From NCBI RefSeq assembly GCF_000153105.1, contig NZ_CH672377.1, positions 1,778,147 through 1,842,146 of the forward strand: a stretch of 64,000 nt of DNA, given 5' to 3'. The translations under genes and the position numbers were made by a program. The notes below the pieces were generated by a model, which did no database searches, was not told where the DNA came from, and saw nothing but the letters and a program-made list of their open reading frames with translations. The stretch is from Blastopirellula marina DSM 3645 (GTDB lineage: Bacteria; Planctomycetota; Planctomycetia; Pirellulales; Pirellulaceae). Below are positions 41,896-51,000 of this stretch, piece after piece. Position 1 is the stretch's first letter. Each line of letters starts with the position of its first letter.

Positions 41896-42831
41896 TTACT
41901 CTTGAATTAATTGGAACCACTTTTCCGCCTGGAAAGTATGATCAGCCCGGTCTTTCACCGTAACTCCATCCAACTTCAGATCGACCTTCGCAACATTATA
42001 GGTGGATGTGTTCCTGCAGAGGACCTGGATGACGACTGTCTCTCCTGGTGAAATATCCGACTCGTTGGAGGTTTCTTTGCCGACATAGCCGCCGTCACGA
42101 TCATAAAGGGTCGCCGAAATTCCCAGGTAGCTCAGGTAGGCTTGCGAGCTATTTTTAACCTGAACGTGGAGATACGTATATTCGCCGACTTGCTCTTTCT
42201 TCAGCAGCTTGGTCACGATGGTCGCACCTTCGAGGTTCCATTTCGCAATCAGCTCTTGCTCTTTCTGCGCTTTGATTTTTTCATCATCCATCGCCCATTT
42301 TCTTTTGGACGCTAACCAATCAATTCTGGGACCTTCGCTGGTCTGGATCACGATATAGTTGGCGATGTTATTCTCGACCGTCACTTGGACCAGCAAGGCG
42401 CCGTTCTTACTCAGGTCTCCGATGATCGGATGGATCTTGTAGGAGGCTGGTCGGACGTATCGCTCGTAGTGCGCTTCCATCACCGGCCGAGCCGCTTCCG
42501 GATCTCGTAACAAGGGAAGTCGTTCCGGCCAGGTTTCCGCTTGCATGTAAGCCGTCATCAACCGCTCCGCCGTCCAACTTTTATCCGGAATGTTGGGATC
42601 AATTTTTCCCCGATGCTTGGGAGGCGGCTGCAGGAAACTGGGAAGCGATCGATTGGCGAGCACGCTCTCTAGATTAGCGGTGCGATTCTCCAGTTCTTCA
42701 AAGTCATTTCTAAGATTCGCCAGCTCGACTTGCAAATCGGTCGATCCAGGTTTCGCGTTCAACCAGATTGCGCCCCCCAAAAGCGCAAAGCAGATAATGA
42801 CAATCAGAGTGATGGTGCTTGCCGGCTTCAT
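41896..42831 (-). CDS. Membrane-anchored protein with coiled coil and FxLYD-like domain
   Basis: 311 residues with GAGAGGA four bases before the ATG. An N-terminal signal anchor (about 6-26) is followed by a short coiled coil (LQVELANLRNDFEELENRTANLESVL, about 33-58). A middle alpha/beta domain occupies about 75-215. A C-terminal domain (about 218-300) with YLHVQVKNSSQAYLSYLGISATLYDRDG and DISPGETVVIQVLC matches the FxLYD pattern of extracytoplasmic immunoglobulin-like domains. It converges on the SecD-like lipoprotein gene. Function unknown. Confidence 0.8.
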   Translation of the reverse strand: MKPASTITLIVIICFALLGGAIWLNAKPGSTDLQVELANLRNDFEELENRTANLESVLANRSLPSFLQPPPKHRGKIDPNIPDKSWTAERLMTAYMQAETWPERLPLLRDPEAARPVMEAHYERYVRPASYKIHPIIGDLSKNGALLVQVTVENNIANYIVIQTSEGPRIDWLASKRKWAMDDEKIKAQKEQELIAKWNLEGATIVTKLLKKEQVGEYTYLHVQVKNSSQAYLSYLGISATLYDRDGGYVGKETSNESDISPGETVVIQVLCRNTSTYNVAKVDLKLDGVTVKDRADHTFQAEKWFQLIQE

Positions 42832-43645
42832 TTTTCCTCTCCCAAACAGACGCTCTATACCACCAACCCTACCTCACCCCATACGCGGGGGTCGGCAAAA
42901 TTGCCTCTCGACAAAGCGTACGGCGTTGGGATCCATTGCGGGGTGACGAACCGCCGGCGGTCCGTAATGCCCGGCGAAAGAAAACTGCGCCAGCCCAGAA
43001 CCGGTGGACAAACCAACGATGCGGTCCGGTCCAACGAAGAAAACCGTAAGGCCAGGCCTTGGCCTGCCGCAGCGTAAAAGCCCACAAATTAACCCTCCGG
43101 CAAACTAGATAAGTTGACGCAAAAAAAATCAGCGGTCCGGTCCAACCCATCGTGCAAATGAGGAATGTCAAAACCAGAACATCAAGCCACCCGACAGGGG
43201 AAAGTCTGCAACTTCGCCATTCAGGACTTTGGGGCATTCCTTCGACATTTGGATTTCGACATTCGGCATTTTTCAACAGTCCAGTCCGATCCAATCCCCC
43301 CGCAGCGAGTCCATGAACAACAGCCCTCCTCAAAAGCGCCCTCTGTTTGGACGCTTCGTTCCGGCCAGTACGCCCCGATCGGCGGGTTCTGGGGTGGAAA
43401 TTGCTGGACCGGGCCGGTTTGCTTGTGTTCGTCAAAATGCGCAACTACGATATACGCTGGAAGTTGCCGCTATTTTGCTGGGTGCTATAGGATCGCTAGA
43501 GCGGGCGTTTTCGTCCCCTCTTTTCTCAGGATGAGTCCCTCCTTCGGCCTTTCCAACATGGGGTGCAAGCACAGACTTGGCCCACTTATCTTGTCAACTA
43601 ATCCATTCAATCGCTTCGGTTTGAATCTGTAGGGAGATTCGTTTG
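42832..43645. other. Intergenic region containing the repeat
   Basis: 814 bases. Apart from the repeat copy and a strong Shine-Dalgarno AGGGAG (43631-43636), I see no gene. A 73-codon frame beginning at ATG 43313 has no ribosome-binding site and is not supported. The promoter of the 43646 gene probably lies in the last ~150 bases. Confidence 0.5.
42905..43270 (+). repeat. Dispersed intergenic repeat, copy 2 (GGTCC-rich)
   Basis: It shares with 7241-7727, in the same order and orientation, ctctcgacaaagcgtacg (42905-42922), GCGGTCCGGTCCAAC (43021-43035), a run of eight As before GGTCCGGTCCAACC (43122-43146), and ggatttcgacattcggcat (about 43253-43270). The pentamer array of copy 1 is absent; only GGTCC doublets remain. 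It encodes no protein. Confidence 0.65.
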
Positions 43646-45298
43646 ATGACGAGGAACGTTGTCTCGGCGTCGGCTGTCGCCGCACTGCTGTGGCTGGGAA
43701 ACCCGTGCGTCGTTTCGGCTCAAGAGCCGATCGTCGTCGAGCTCTACGGCCAAGGCGTGCATCAGTTCAATCGCGGTGAAATGTCGGAGGCGTTCATCAC
43801 GCTCTCGACCGCCATCGACCAAGGTTCGAAAGATCCGCGGGCCTATTACTTTCGAGGGCTGGCCCTCTGGAACCTGGGTCGTCCGGAACAAGCCGAGCTC
43901 GATTTTGAGGAAGGCGCCAAATTGGAGCTGACCACCGATCGCTCGTTCGCGATCGGCAAATCGCTCGAGCGCGTCCAGGGCTCGGCTCGTTTGAAGCTGG
44001 AAGACTATCGCCAAAAAATCCGCGTCCAGGAGTTCATCGCTCGTAAGCAGTGGGAACGCCAACGCTATGAATTATTGAAACAGGCCGAAGAAGAAGTTCT
44101 GCGCGGCGCCGCGCCGGCCAGCGCCACTTTGCCGGTCGAACCTAAAGCGTCGGATCCGACCGATCCGTTTGGAAGCGGCGAAGCGGTCTCGCCGGGCGCT
44201 CCGACGCCCACGCCTCCCACCACTCCGGCCGAACCGGCGACGCCGGCGAGCGAAGACCCGTTTGGATCGTCTGCCGAACCGGCCATGCCGGCGCCGATGA
44301 ACGACGACCCGTTTGGATCTCCGACGACTCCGACCGAGGATCCGTTCGCCGCGCCGACCAAGCCAGCGATGGAATCCGCCCCCGGCGCTCCGGCGACCAA
44401 CGATCCTTTTGACGCCGGCGCCGGTACGACTCCCGCGCCGAACAATGTTCCCGAAATGGAAAACGCCGAAGCGACGCCTTCGCTCGACGATCCCTTTGGC
44501 GGATCGGCCAAACCGGCGATGGACGATCCGTTCGCCGCGCCGACCAAGCCGGCGATGGAATCCGCCCCCGGCGCTCCAGCGACCAACGATCCTTTTGACG
44601 CCGGCGCCGGTACGACTCCAGCGCCGAACAATGTTCCCGAAATGGAAGACGCCGAAGCGACGCCTTCGCTCGACGATCCCTTTGGCGGATCAGCCAAACC
44701 GGCGATGGACGATCCGTTCGCCGCGCCGACCAAGCCGGCGATGGAGTCCGCCCCCGGCGCTCCGGCGACCAACGATCCTTTTGACGCTGGAGCCGGTACG
44801 ACTCCCGCGCCGAATAATGTTCCTGAAATGGAAACTGCCGAAGCAGGTCGTGCGCCGCTTCGCGGCACGGCCAATGCAATGGAAGGCGCTGCAGCCGCCG
44901 GCGGATCGACGACCCGCGTGGTTGGCGCCGCGATCAGCGCGATCGGCAGCGCGTTTACGCCGAAGCTGAAAACGCCTAGCGTGCCTGGCCTGAGCGGCCC
45001 CTCGGCTCCGGCCAGCGATGATCCGTTCGCGGCTCCGGCCGACATGAAGCCAGCTGCTTCGGATGATCCGTTTGGCGCAAGTCCGGCGCCGGCCAGTGAT
45101 GATCCTTTCGCGACGCCCGCTTCGGATGACCCGTTTGGCGCGACTCCGCCAGCCGCGATGAAACCAGCGCCGGCGAATGACGATCCTTTCGCGGCGCCCG
45201 CGTCGGATGACCCGTTTGGCGCGGCTCCGGCGAAAGAGATGGAAGCGAAACCGGCCGCCGGCAGTTCGGACCCGTTCGCCGATCCTTTCGCCAACTAA
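43646..45298 (+). CDS. Secreted protein: TPR-like head plus DPF-rich tandem-repeat tail
   Basis: 550 residues from ATG 43646 (AGGGAG nine bases upstream; a TTG one codon earlier is also possible). The signal peptide is about 1-25. A TPR-like head (about 28-100: YGQGVHQFNRGEMSEAFITLSTAID, RAYYFRGLALWNLGRPEQAELDFEEG) is followed by a charged helix and then about 410 residues of Ala/Pro/Asp-rich low complexity with the recurring core DDPF(A/G). Within it a 62-residue unit is repeated in tandem (about 232-400). It is likely exported and partly disordered; the DPF cores may be short binding motifs. A terminator follows. Confidence 0.87.
   Translation: MTRNVVSASAVAALLWLGNPCVVSAQEPIVVELYGQGVHQFNRGEMSEAFITLSTAIDQGSKDPRAYYFRGLALWNLGRPEQAELDFEEGAKLELTTDRSFAIGKSLERVQGSARLKLEDYRQKIRVQEFIARKQWERQRYELLKQAEEEVLRGAAPASATLPVEPKASDPTDPFGSGEAVSPGAPTPTPPTTPAEPATPASEDPFGSSAEPAMPAPMNDDPFGSPTTPTEDPFAAPTKPAMESAPGAPATNDPFDAGAGTTPAPNNVPEMENAEATPSLDDPFGGSAKPAMDDPFAAPTKPAMESAPGAPATNDPFDAGAGTTPAPNNVPEMEDAEATPSLDDPFGGSAKPAMDDPFAAPTKPAMESAPGAPATNDPFDAGAGTTPAPNNVPEMETAEAGRAPLRGTANAMEGAAAAGGSTTRVVGAAISAIGSAFTPKLKTPSVPGLSGPSAPASDDPFAAPADMKPAASDDPFGASPAPASDDPFATPASDDPFGATPPAAMKPAPANDDPFAAPASDDPFGAAPAKEMEAKPAAGSSDPFADPFAN
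44339..44842 (+). repeat. In-frame 186-bp tandem repeat (2.7 copies)
   Basis: Units start at 44339, 44525 and 44711, exactly 186 bp (62 codons) apart; the third unit is partial, ending near 44842. Units are nearly identical at the DNA level, differing at scattered, mostly silent positions, which points to recent duplication. Confidence 0.93.
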
Positions 45299-45347
45299 GA
45301 GGCCTCGCAAGAATTTGCGGGACTCAAGCAAAAAAAATGATTAAAGT

Positions 45348-45382
45348 AAAGGACGCCGGAATTGCTCTGGCGTCCTTTTTTT
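45348..45382 (+). terminator. Rho-independent terminator of the DPF-repeat gene
   Basis: A 10-bp perfect stem (45348-45357 with 45369-45378) is followed by Ts to 45382, 50 bp past the stop codon. Confidence 0.93.
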
Positions 45383-45438
45383 CATACCCGCCCCAGCTCC
45401 CGCCTATCCCTCCGCTTAATTGAAGAGAGCCCCGAACC

Positions 45439-47712
45439 ATGCTGCGCGCCGCATCGCTTTCGCTCGCCTTCTCGCTGCTGGCAACCCACAGTTGGGCCGC
45501 TCCCACGATTCAAAACGTCACGCCGCGTGGTCTGCAGATCGGAGGCGTCACGCGCATCACCATTACCGGATCAGAACTCGCCGCAGAGCCGCAGTTGCTG
45601 CTACCAGACGACGGGACGGCGGTGCTTGTCGGCGAAGCGAAACCGAATCAATTGCAATTTGACGTCACCCTGCCTGCGGAAGCGAAGCCTGGGATTCGCA
45701 CCCTGCGCGTCAGCAGCGCCACGGGAATTTCGGCCGCCGTCAAAGTCGGAGTCGATGATTTGCCGCAAGCCGCGATCACCGCGTCGATCGAGCAATTGCC
45801 GATCGCGCTGACCGGCGACTTGACCGGCGCACAACTCGTCAAAACAGCGTTTGCCGGCAAGCAAGGGGATCGCGTGGTGGTCGATGTCGAAGCGCAGCGA
45901 CTAGGGAGCAAACTGCGTCCCGTCGTCCGTTTGCTCGACGAGCGCGGTTCGCAGATCGCCTTCTCGCCGCAGCAGGAAGCGATCGCCGGCGACGCTCGCC
46001 TAGAGTTCATCCTGCCGCACGACGGACAGTACCTGATTCAGTTGCAAGACGCGCTCTACAAAGGCGCCGGCCCCGGTTACTTTCGGATGAAAATCGGCGA
46101 TCTGCACTACGCCGATCTGACGTTTCCCTTGGGCGTCGCACGCGAATCTACGGTCGAACTGGAGCCGCTGAGCTCGAGTCTCGGCGATACCAAACTGACG
46201 GCCGCGGCGGTCGTCGACTTTGCTCCGACCGTTTCGCCTGCGATTACCGCCGCTCATTTTACCGGCGCAGTTCCTCGTCTGCTGGTTAGTCAAGGCGCCG
46301 AGTTCAGCGAACAACGCGAGAAGCCCGGCGAGCGCATCGAAACGCCGGCGGCGCCGGTTACGATCAACGGGCGCTTCCTCGGCGAGAATGAACGTGACGA
46401 GTATCTGGTTCCGATTGAGCCCGGCAAGAAGTATCGGGTCGAAGTTCTGGCCCAGCGTTTGGGAACGCCGGTCGACGGCGTGCTGGAGGTTCACAAGTCG
46501 CAAGGGGGAAGTCTCGGCTCCAATGACGATCAGCCCAATACGTCAGACTCCGGTTTGACGTTCGACGCGCCGGCCGACGTCTCTAAGCTGTTGATCGTGC
46601 TGCGTGACCTGCAGGGTCGCTATGGCCCCGAGTTTGTCTATCGCATTGAAGTCACGCCGCTCTCGATCGGCGATTTTACGCTCACGGCTGACAGTAACGT
46701 CTGGAATGTTCCGGCCGGCGGCGTGCTAACCACGGCGGTCACCGTCAAACGCCGCGGCTACGGCGGCCCGATCGAACTGACGTGGGATGGGGAGCTCGAG
46801 AACTTCACGCTCTCTGGTGCGACGATTCCGGCTGGTGCTACGGCGACGCTGCTTTCGATTTCGGCGAAATCTCCTGGCCAATTTGAGGTCGCCCGTTTGA
46901 TCGGCAAAGCGTCGATCGGTGGTCGAGAAGTGGTGAAGAACGTCGTCGTCAAGCCGAGCGACGCCGGCTACGTCACCGCCGACGAAGTCGAAATCGGCTT
47001 GGGCGTCGATCAACATTCCAAACTCGGCGTCGCGCTGACGAGCGCGTTCTCGAGCGACAAACTGTCACTGGGCGAAACGTTGACCGCGCCGGTTCAGATC
47101 GTGCGCGGTGCAGGCGTCACAGGCCCGGTGCGACTAAAGTTGCTGACGACGCAAGTGACGCCGCAAAAGGAAGTTCCCGATCCGAAGAACGCCAAAAAGA
47201 AGATCAAAGTCGACGACGTCGAACGAACGCTGCGTCTGGCGGCGGACGTGATCATTCCGGCCGATCAAACCGACGCACAAGTCCAGATCGCCACGCCGCA
47301 AGATCTGGCCGATCACAGCTGGGATCTGGCCATCGTCGCCGAGTTGCTCTCGGCCGATCAGAAGCAAGTGATCGCGACGGCGACGACCTCAGCGCAGCGG
47401 TTTTCGCTGGCTTCGCCGATCTACCTGCAACTTGCCGGCGAGACTATCTTTCGCAGGAGCGGCAAGCTCGTGCGGGCCGGCGGATTCCAAGGCGCCGCGA
47501 CCATTTCGGTGAGCGGATTGCCTGAGGGCGCAACCGCCGAACCGGTCGAAGTGCCGGCCGACAAAAGCGACTACACAATCGAAATCAAACTCCCCGCAGG
47601 CGTCTCGACCGCCGCGTTGGCCAATGTCAAAGTGACCGCGACTTCTAAGACTGGGGAGGCCGACGTCACGAGCAATGCAGTCGAAATCTCGCTTCCGATT
47701 GCGCCCCAGTGA
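45439..47712 (+). CDS. Large secreted multi-beta-domain protein (pre-peptidase type)
   Basis: 757 residues. A signal peptide (1-20, ending THSWAA) precedes an IPT-like domain (PTIQNVTPRGLQIGGVTRITITGSEL, about 22-105). Successive beta domains follow that include bacterial pre-peptidase C-terminal-like segments, for example GDRVVVDVEAQRLGSKLRPVVRLLDERGSQIAFS (about 140-175) and ENERDEYLVPIEPGKKYRVEVLAQRLGTPVDGVLEV (about 314-350). Later Ig-like regions extend to the end. No catalytic motif was found. Planctomycetes carry many such proteins beside cytochrome-like DUF1549/DUF1553 genes; here that pair is 13 kb away. It is likely a cell-surface or periplasmic carbohydrate- or protein-binding protein. 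Confidence 0.85.
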   Translation: MLRAASLSLAFSLLATHSWAAPTIQNVTPRGLQIGGVTRITITGSELAAEPQLLLPDDGTAVLVGEAKPNQLQFDVTLPAEAKPGIRTLRVSSATGISAAVKVGVDDLPQAAITASIEQLPIALTGDLTGAQLVKTAFAGKQGDRVVVDVEAQRLGSKLRPVVRLLDERGSQIAFSPQQEAIAGDARLEFILPHDGQYLIQLQDALYKGAGPGYFRMKIGDLHYADLTFPLGVARESTVELEPLSSSLGDTKLTAAAVVDFAPTVSPAITAAHFTGAVPRLLVSQGAEFSEQREKPGERIETPAAPVTINGRFLGENERDEYLVPIEPGKKYRVEVLAQRLGTPVDGVLEVHKSQGGSLGSNDDQPNTSDSGLTFDAPADVSKLLIVLRDLQGRYGPEFVYRIEVTPLSIGDFTLTADSNVWNVPAGGVLTTAVTVKRRGYGGPIELTWDGELENFTLSGATIPAGATATLLSISAKSPGQFEVARLIGKASIGGREVVKNVVVKPSDAGYVTADEVEIGLGVDQHSKLGVALTSAFSSDKLSLGETLTAPVQIVRGAGVTGPVRLKLLTTQVTPQKEVPDPKNAKKKIKVDDVERTLRLAADVIIPADQTDAQVQIATPQDLADHSWDLAIVAELLSADQKQVIATATTSAQRFSLASPIYLQLAGETIFRRSGKLVRAGGFQGAATISVSGLPEGATAEPVEVPADKSDYTIEIKLPAGVSTAALANVKVTATSKTGEADVTSNAVEISLPIAPQ

Positions 47713-48069
47713 ACAAGTTAATCACCGCATCGATTGCGTGACAGGGCTACGCAACGATTGGTCTCTTCCCGCCAGAGCGCCCCCACCGGTGGACAAACAA
47801 AGTTTGACTCGACGCATGTCTGTCACGCTCAACGGACTCGATCAGAAGTCGCGTATCACTCGAAATCTCTCACTTTTCCAGGGAATTGGATAACGCTGTT
47901 TCTCGCATTTTCTGACCCACATGTTGTGTACAAGAGCACAGGATCGTGCCAATATTGCATACTAGGAGATACCGGCGGGTCATCCCTGTGACTGTGGCCC
48001 ACCTTATCAGCGATCGAGAGCATGACTCTCTTTCGCACGTTCACTCGACGCAAGCCTAGGAGCGCGTGG
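47713..48069. other. Intergenic, no gene seen
   Basis: 357 bases. The peptidase frame is open from ATG 48022, but AGGAG at 48058-48062 points to ATG 48070. Other open frames here are short and unsupported. It probably holds the promoter of the peptidase gene. Confidence 0.5.
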
Positions 48070-51000
48070 ATGTCGTATTCGGGAAGATTGCGATTGGCCG
48101 CAATCGGTTGTCTGTTTCTGCTGGCCGCAGCGGCTCTCGCTCAGCGCCCCACTGCTCTCAAGCTAGAAATCCAACCGCACTGGTTCGCCGACGACGCTTT
48201 CTGTTGGTACAAGAACGAACTGGGGCATGGAAACTGCGAATATATCCTGATCGATGTCGCGCAGGGAGAACGTCGACCAGCATTTGACCATGCGCAACTT
48301 GCCGCCGCGCTGACCAGCGCCGCAGGAGTTGACGCCAAGCCCGAAAAGTTATCGCTGCCGCAACTCTGTTTTCAAGCAGACGCCCAACGCATCTTCTTTC
48401 GCGCCGGCGACAAAATCTGGGGTTGCGATCTTGCGATTTACAAACTGAGCGAAGTCAACGAAGAGACGCTCCACAACTACCAAGAGCTGCAACGTCAGGG
48501 GACGCCCAGCGCTAGCGGCGATTCTGACGCGTCGATGACGCTGACGTTTCACAACCGGTTGGACGAGCCGGTCGAAATCTTCTGGATCGAACCGTCCGGC
48601 GGCGCCGCTACTTATGGACATCTCGCGGCCCACGAAAAGCGCAGTCAGCACACCTACGCCGGACACCTCTGGGAAGCGCGCACGCCAAGCGGTGAAGTGA
48701 TCGCCAGATTCAAAGCGGCCCACGACGCGACCACTGTGAATATCGAGAAGCAGACGCGGCCCACTCGCGACCGCCGCGCACGCGGAAGTCGCGCACCGCG
48801 CGATCGCTCTCCAGATGGCGTTTGGTCGGCGGCGATTCGTGACGGCGACGTGATCTTGCGAGACGTCGACAGCGGTGACGAAACATCGTTAACTTCCGAT
48901 GGAGACGAACAATCTCCTTATGGTCACCTGCAGTGGTCTCCCGACTCCCAGTCGCTGATTGCGCTGAAGATTACGCCGGGCGATCGGGGTGAAGTTTATC
49001 GCGTCGAGTCGTCGCCAACCGGCGGCGGACGCGCGCGGTTGCATACTCACCTTTACCCCTTGCCGGGCGACAAGTTCGCCGCTCACCAGCTGCATCTGTT
49101 TGACATCCCGAACAAGCAAGAGATCGCCTGCGACGCCGACATCATCGACTTTGGCGTTCCTCGATTGCGTTTCCGCGGCGATACGGTCACCTACGAGCAA
49201 GTGGATCGTGGGCACCAACGGTTTCGTCTGGTCGAAGTTAACCTGCGTACCGGCGGCGTCCGAAACTTGATCGACGAGAAGTCCTCTACATTTCTCTGGA
49301 CGGCTCACCCCGAAGCGATCGGCGTTCGCCGCGTGACTTGGCTCGCTGGAGACGAGCTGATCTATTGCTCGGAACAAGATGGCTGGCGTCATCTCTATCT
49401 CTACGACGCGAAGTCGGGAGAGCTGAAAAACCCAATCACCCGCGGCGACTGGGTCGTGCGCGCTATTGATCGCGTTGATGAGGCCGCGCGTCAGATCTGG
49501 TTTCGCGCCAGCGGAATGAATACTGGACAAGATCCTTATCTCGTCCACTTCTATCGGATCAATTTCGATGGAACCGGTCTGACTGCGTTGACCGCCGCGA
49601 ATGGAAACCACACGATCACCTATTCGCCGACCGGCAAGTACTTGCTCGATCGCTATTCGCGTGTCGACTTGCCGCCGAAGCACGAGTTGCGCCGAGCCAA
49701 CGACGGTTCGCTGGTCTGCTCGCTGGAAGAGGCCGACATCTCGCCGTTGATCAGCGCCGGCTTCCAACTTCCCGAGGTTTTTTCGGCCAAAGGGCGGGAC
49801 GGCCAAACCGATATCTGGGGCGTTATCTACCGGCCGCACGATTATGATCCCACGAAAAAGTATCCGGTGATCGAAGATATCTACGCGGGCCCGCACAACT
49901 TCCACACGCCCAAAACGTTCAGCACGCAAAATCCTTATCGTGATCTGACCGATTTGGGCTTTGTCGTCGTCAAACTGGACGGCATGGGCACGGCAGGTCG
50001 CTCGAAAGCGTTTCACGACGTCTGTTTTCAGAACCTGAAAGACGCCGGATTCCCGGATCGAATTGCCTGGATGAAAGCGGCGGCGGCCGTGGATTCTGGT
50101 CTCGATCTGTCGCGAGTCGGCGTCTACGGCGCCTCGGCCGGCGGTCAAAACGCGGCTGGAGCGCTGTTGTTTCATCCCGACTTTTACAAGGTCGCGGTCG
50201 CATCTTGCGGGTGCCATGACAATCGCATGGACAAAGCGTCTTGGAACGAACAATGGATGGGCTACCCGGTCGGCCCGCACTACGCGGCTTGCTCCAACAT
50301 CGAGAACGCCGCACGCCTACAAGGCGCGTTGCTATTGATCGTGGGCGAAATGGACAACAACGTTCCGCCTGAATCGACGCTTCGTTTCGCCGATGCGCTG
50401 ATCAAAGCCGACAAAGATTTCGATCTGCTGGTGCTGCCTGGCGTCGGCCATTCCAATGGCGGAGCCTACGGCGTGCGTCGTCGCAATCAATTCTTCGTCG
50501 AGCATCTCCTCAATCAAGAGTCGCCCAATCACAACGCATCCTCCCCAACGCCGACGCCGCCGTACAAGATCGACTGGCGAAAGATCGAAGCGTCTTCCAA
50601 TCGCGTCAGCCGTTTGACAGAGCGCTTTCGCGCCGATGATAACAGCTTGCGACGACGCTACTCAATGCGAGAATCTCCCCAACGCCAACAACGGATGCTC
50701 AGCTTCTACGCCGATTGGCTAACGACGTTGAAACAATATGACACGCAGGGTCTGACCGCCGCCGAACAGCAGTCGTTCGCCGCGTTGCGTCGCGATGTCG
50801 CCGCCCAACTGGCCGAAGTCGCCCACGACCAACGACAAACCAGCGAATTGGCCGAGTTCTTTCCGTTTGCGCCTTCGATTGTCCAACTGGTCGAAGCCCG
50901 CCAAGCGTTCGCTAAAGTCGATCCAGAACAAGCGGCCGCCGAGATCGTAAAAATCGCCGAGCAAACCGCAGCGATCCAACAAAAAACGGCGGCCGATCTG

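Noticed and set aside
43313-43534. Possible 73-residue protein beginning MNNSPPQKRPLFGRF
   Set aside because: No ribosome-binding site, no recognisable motif, and it lies at the edge of the dispersed repeat.
44339-44842. CRISPR array
   Set aside because: The 186-bp units are in frame, lack short repeats with unique spacers, and encode a continuous protein.
44065-45294. 409-codon open frame on the minus strand opposite the DPF-repeat gene
   Set aside because: It is an antisense shadow of a GC-rich Ala/Pro repeat region (GSSLAGAG-type composition) without a start signal. The plus-strand gene has a signal peptide, TPR head, Shine-Dalgarno and terminator.
48889-50280. 463-codon open frame on the minus strand inside the S9/DUF885 gene
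   Set aside because: The sense strand encodes an intact peptidase with catalytic motifs. The antisense frame has no motifs or ribosome-binding site and arises from high GC.
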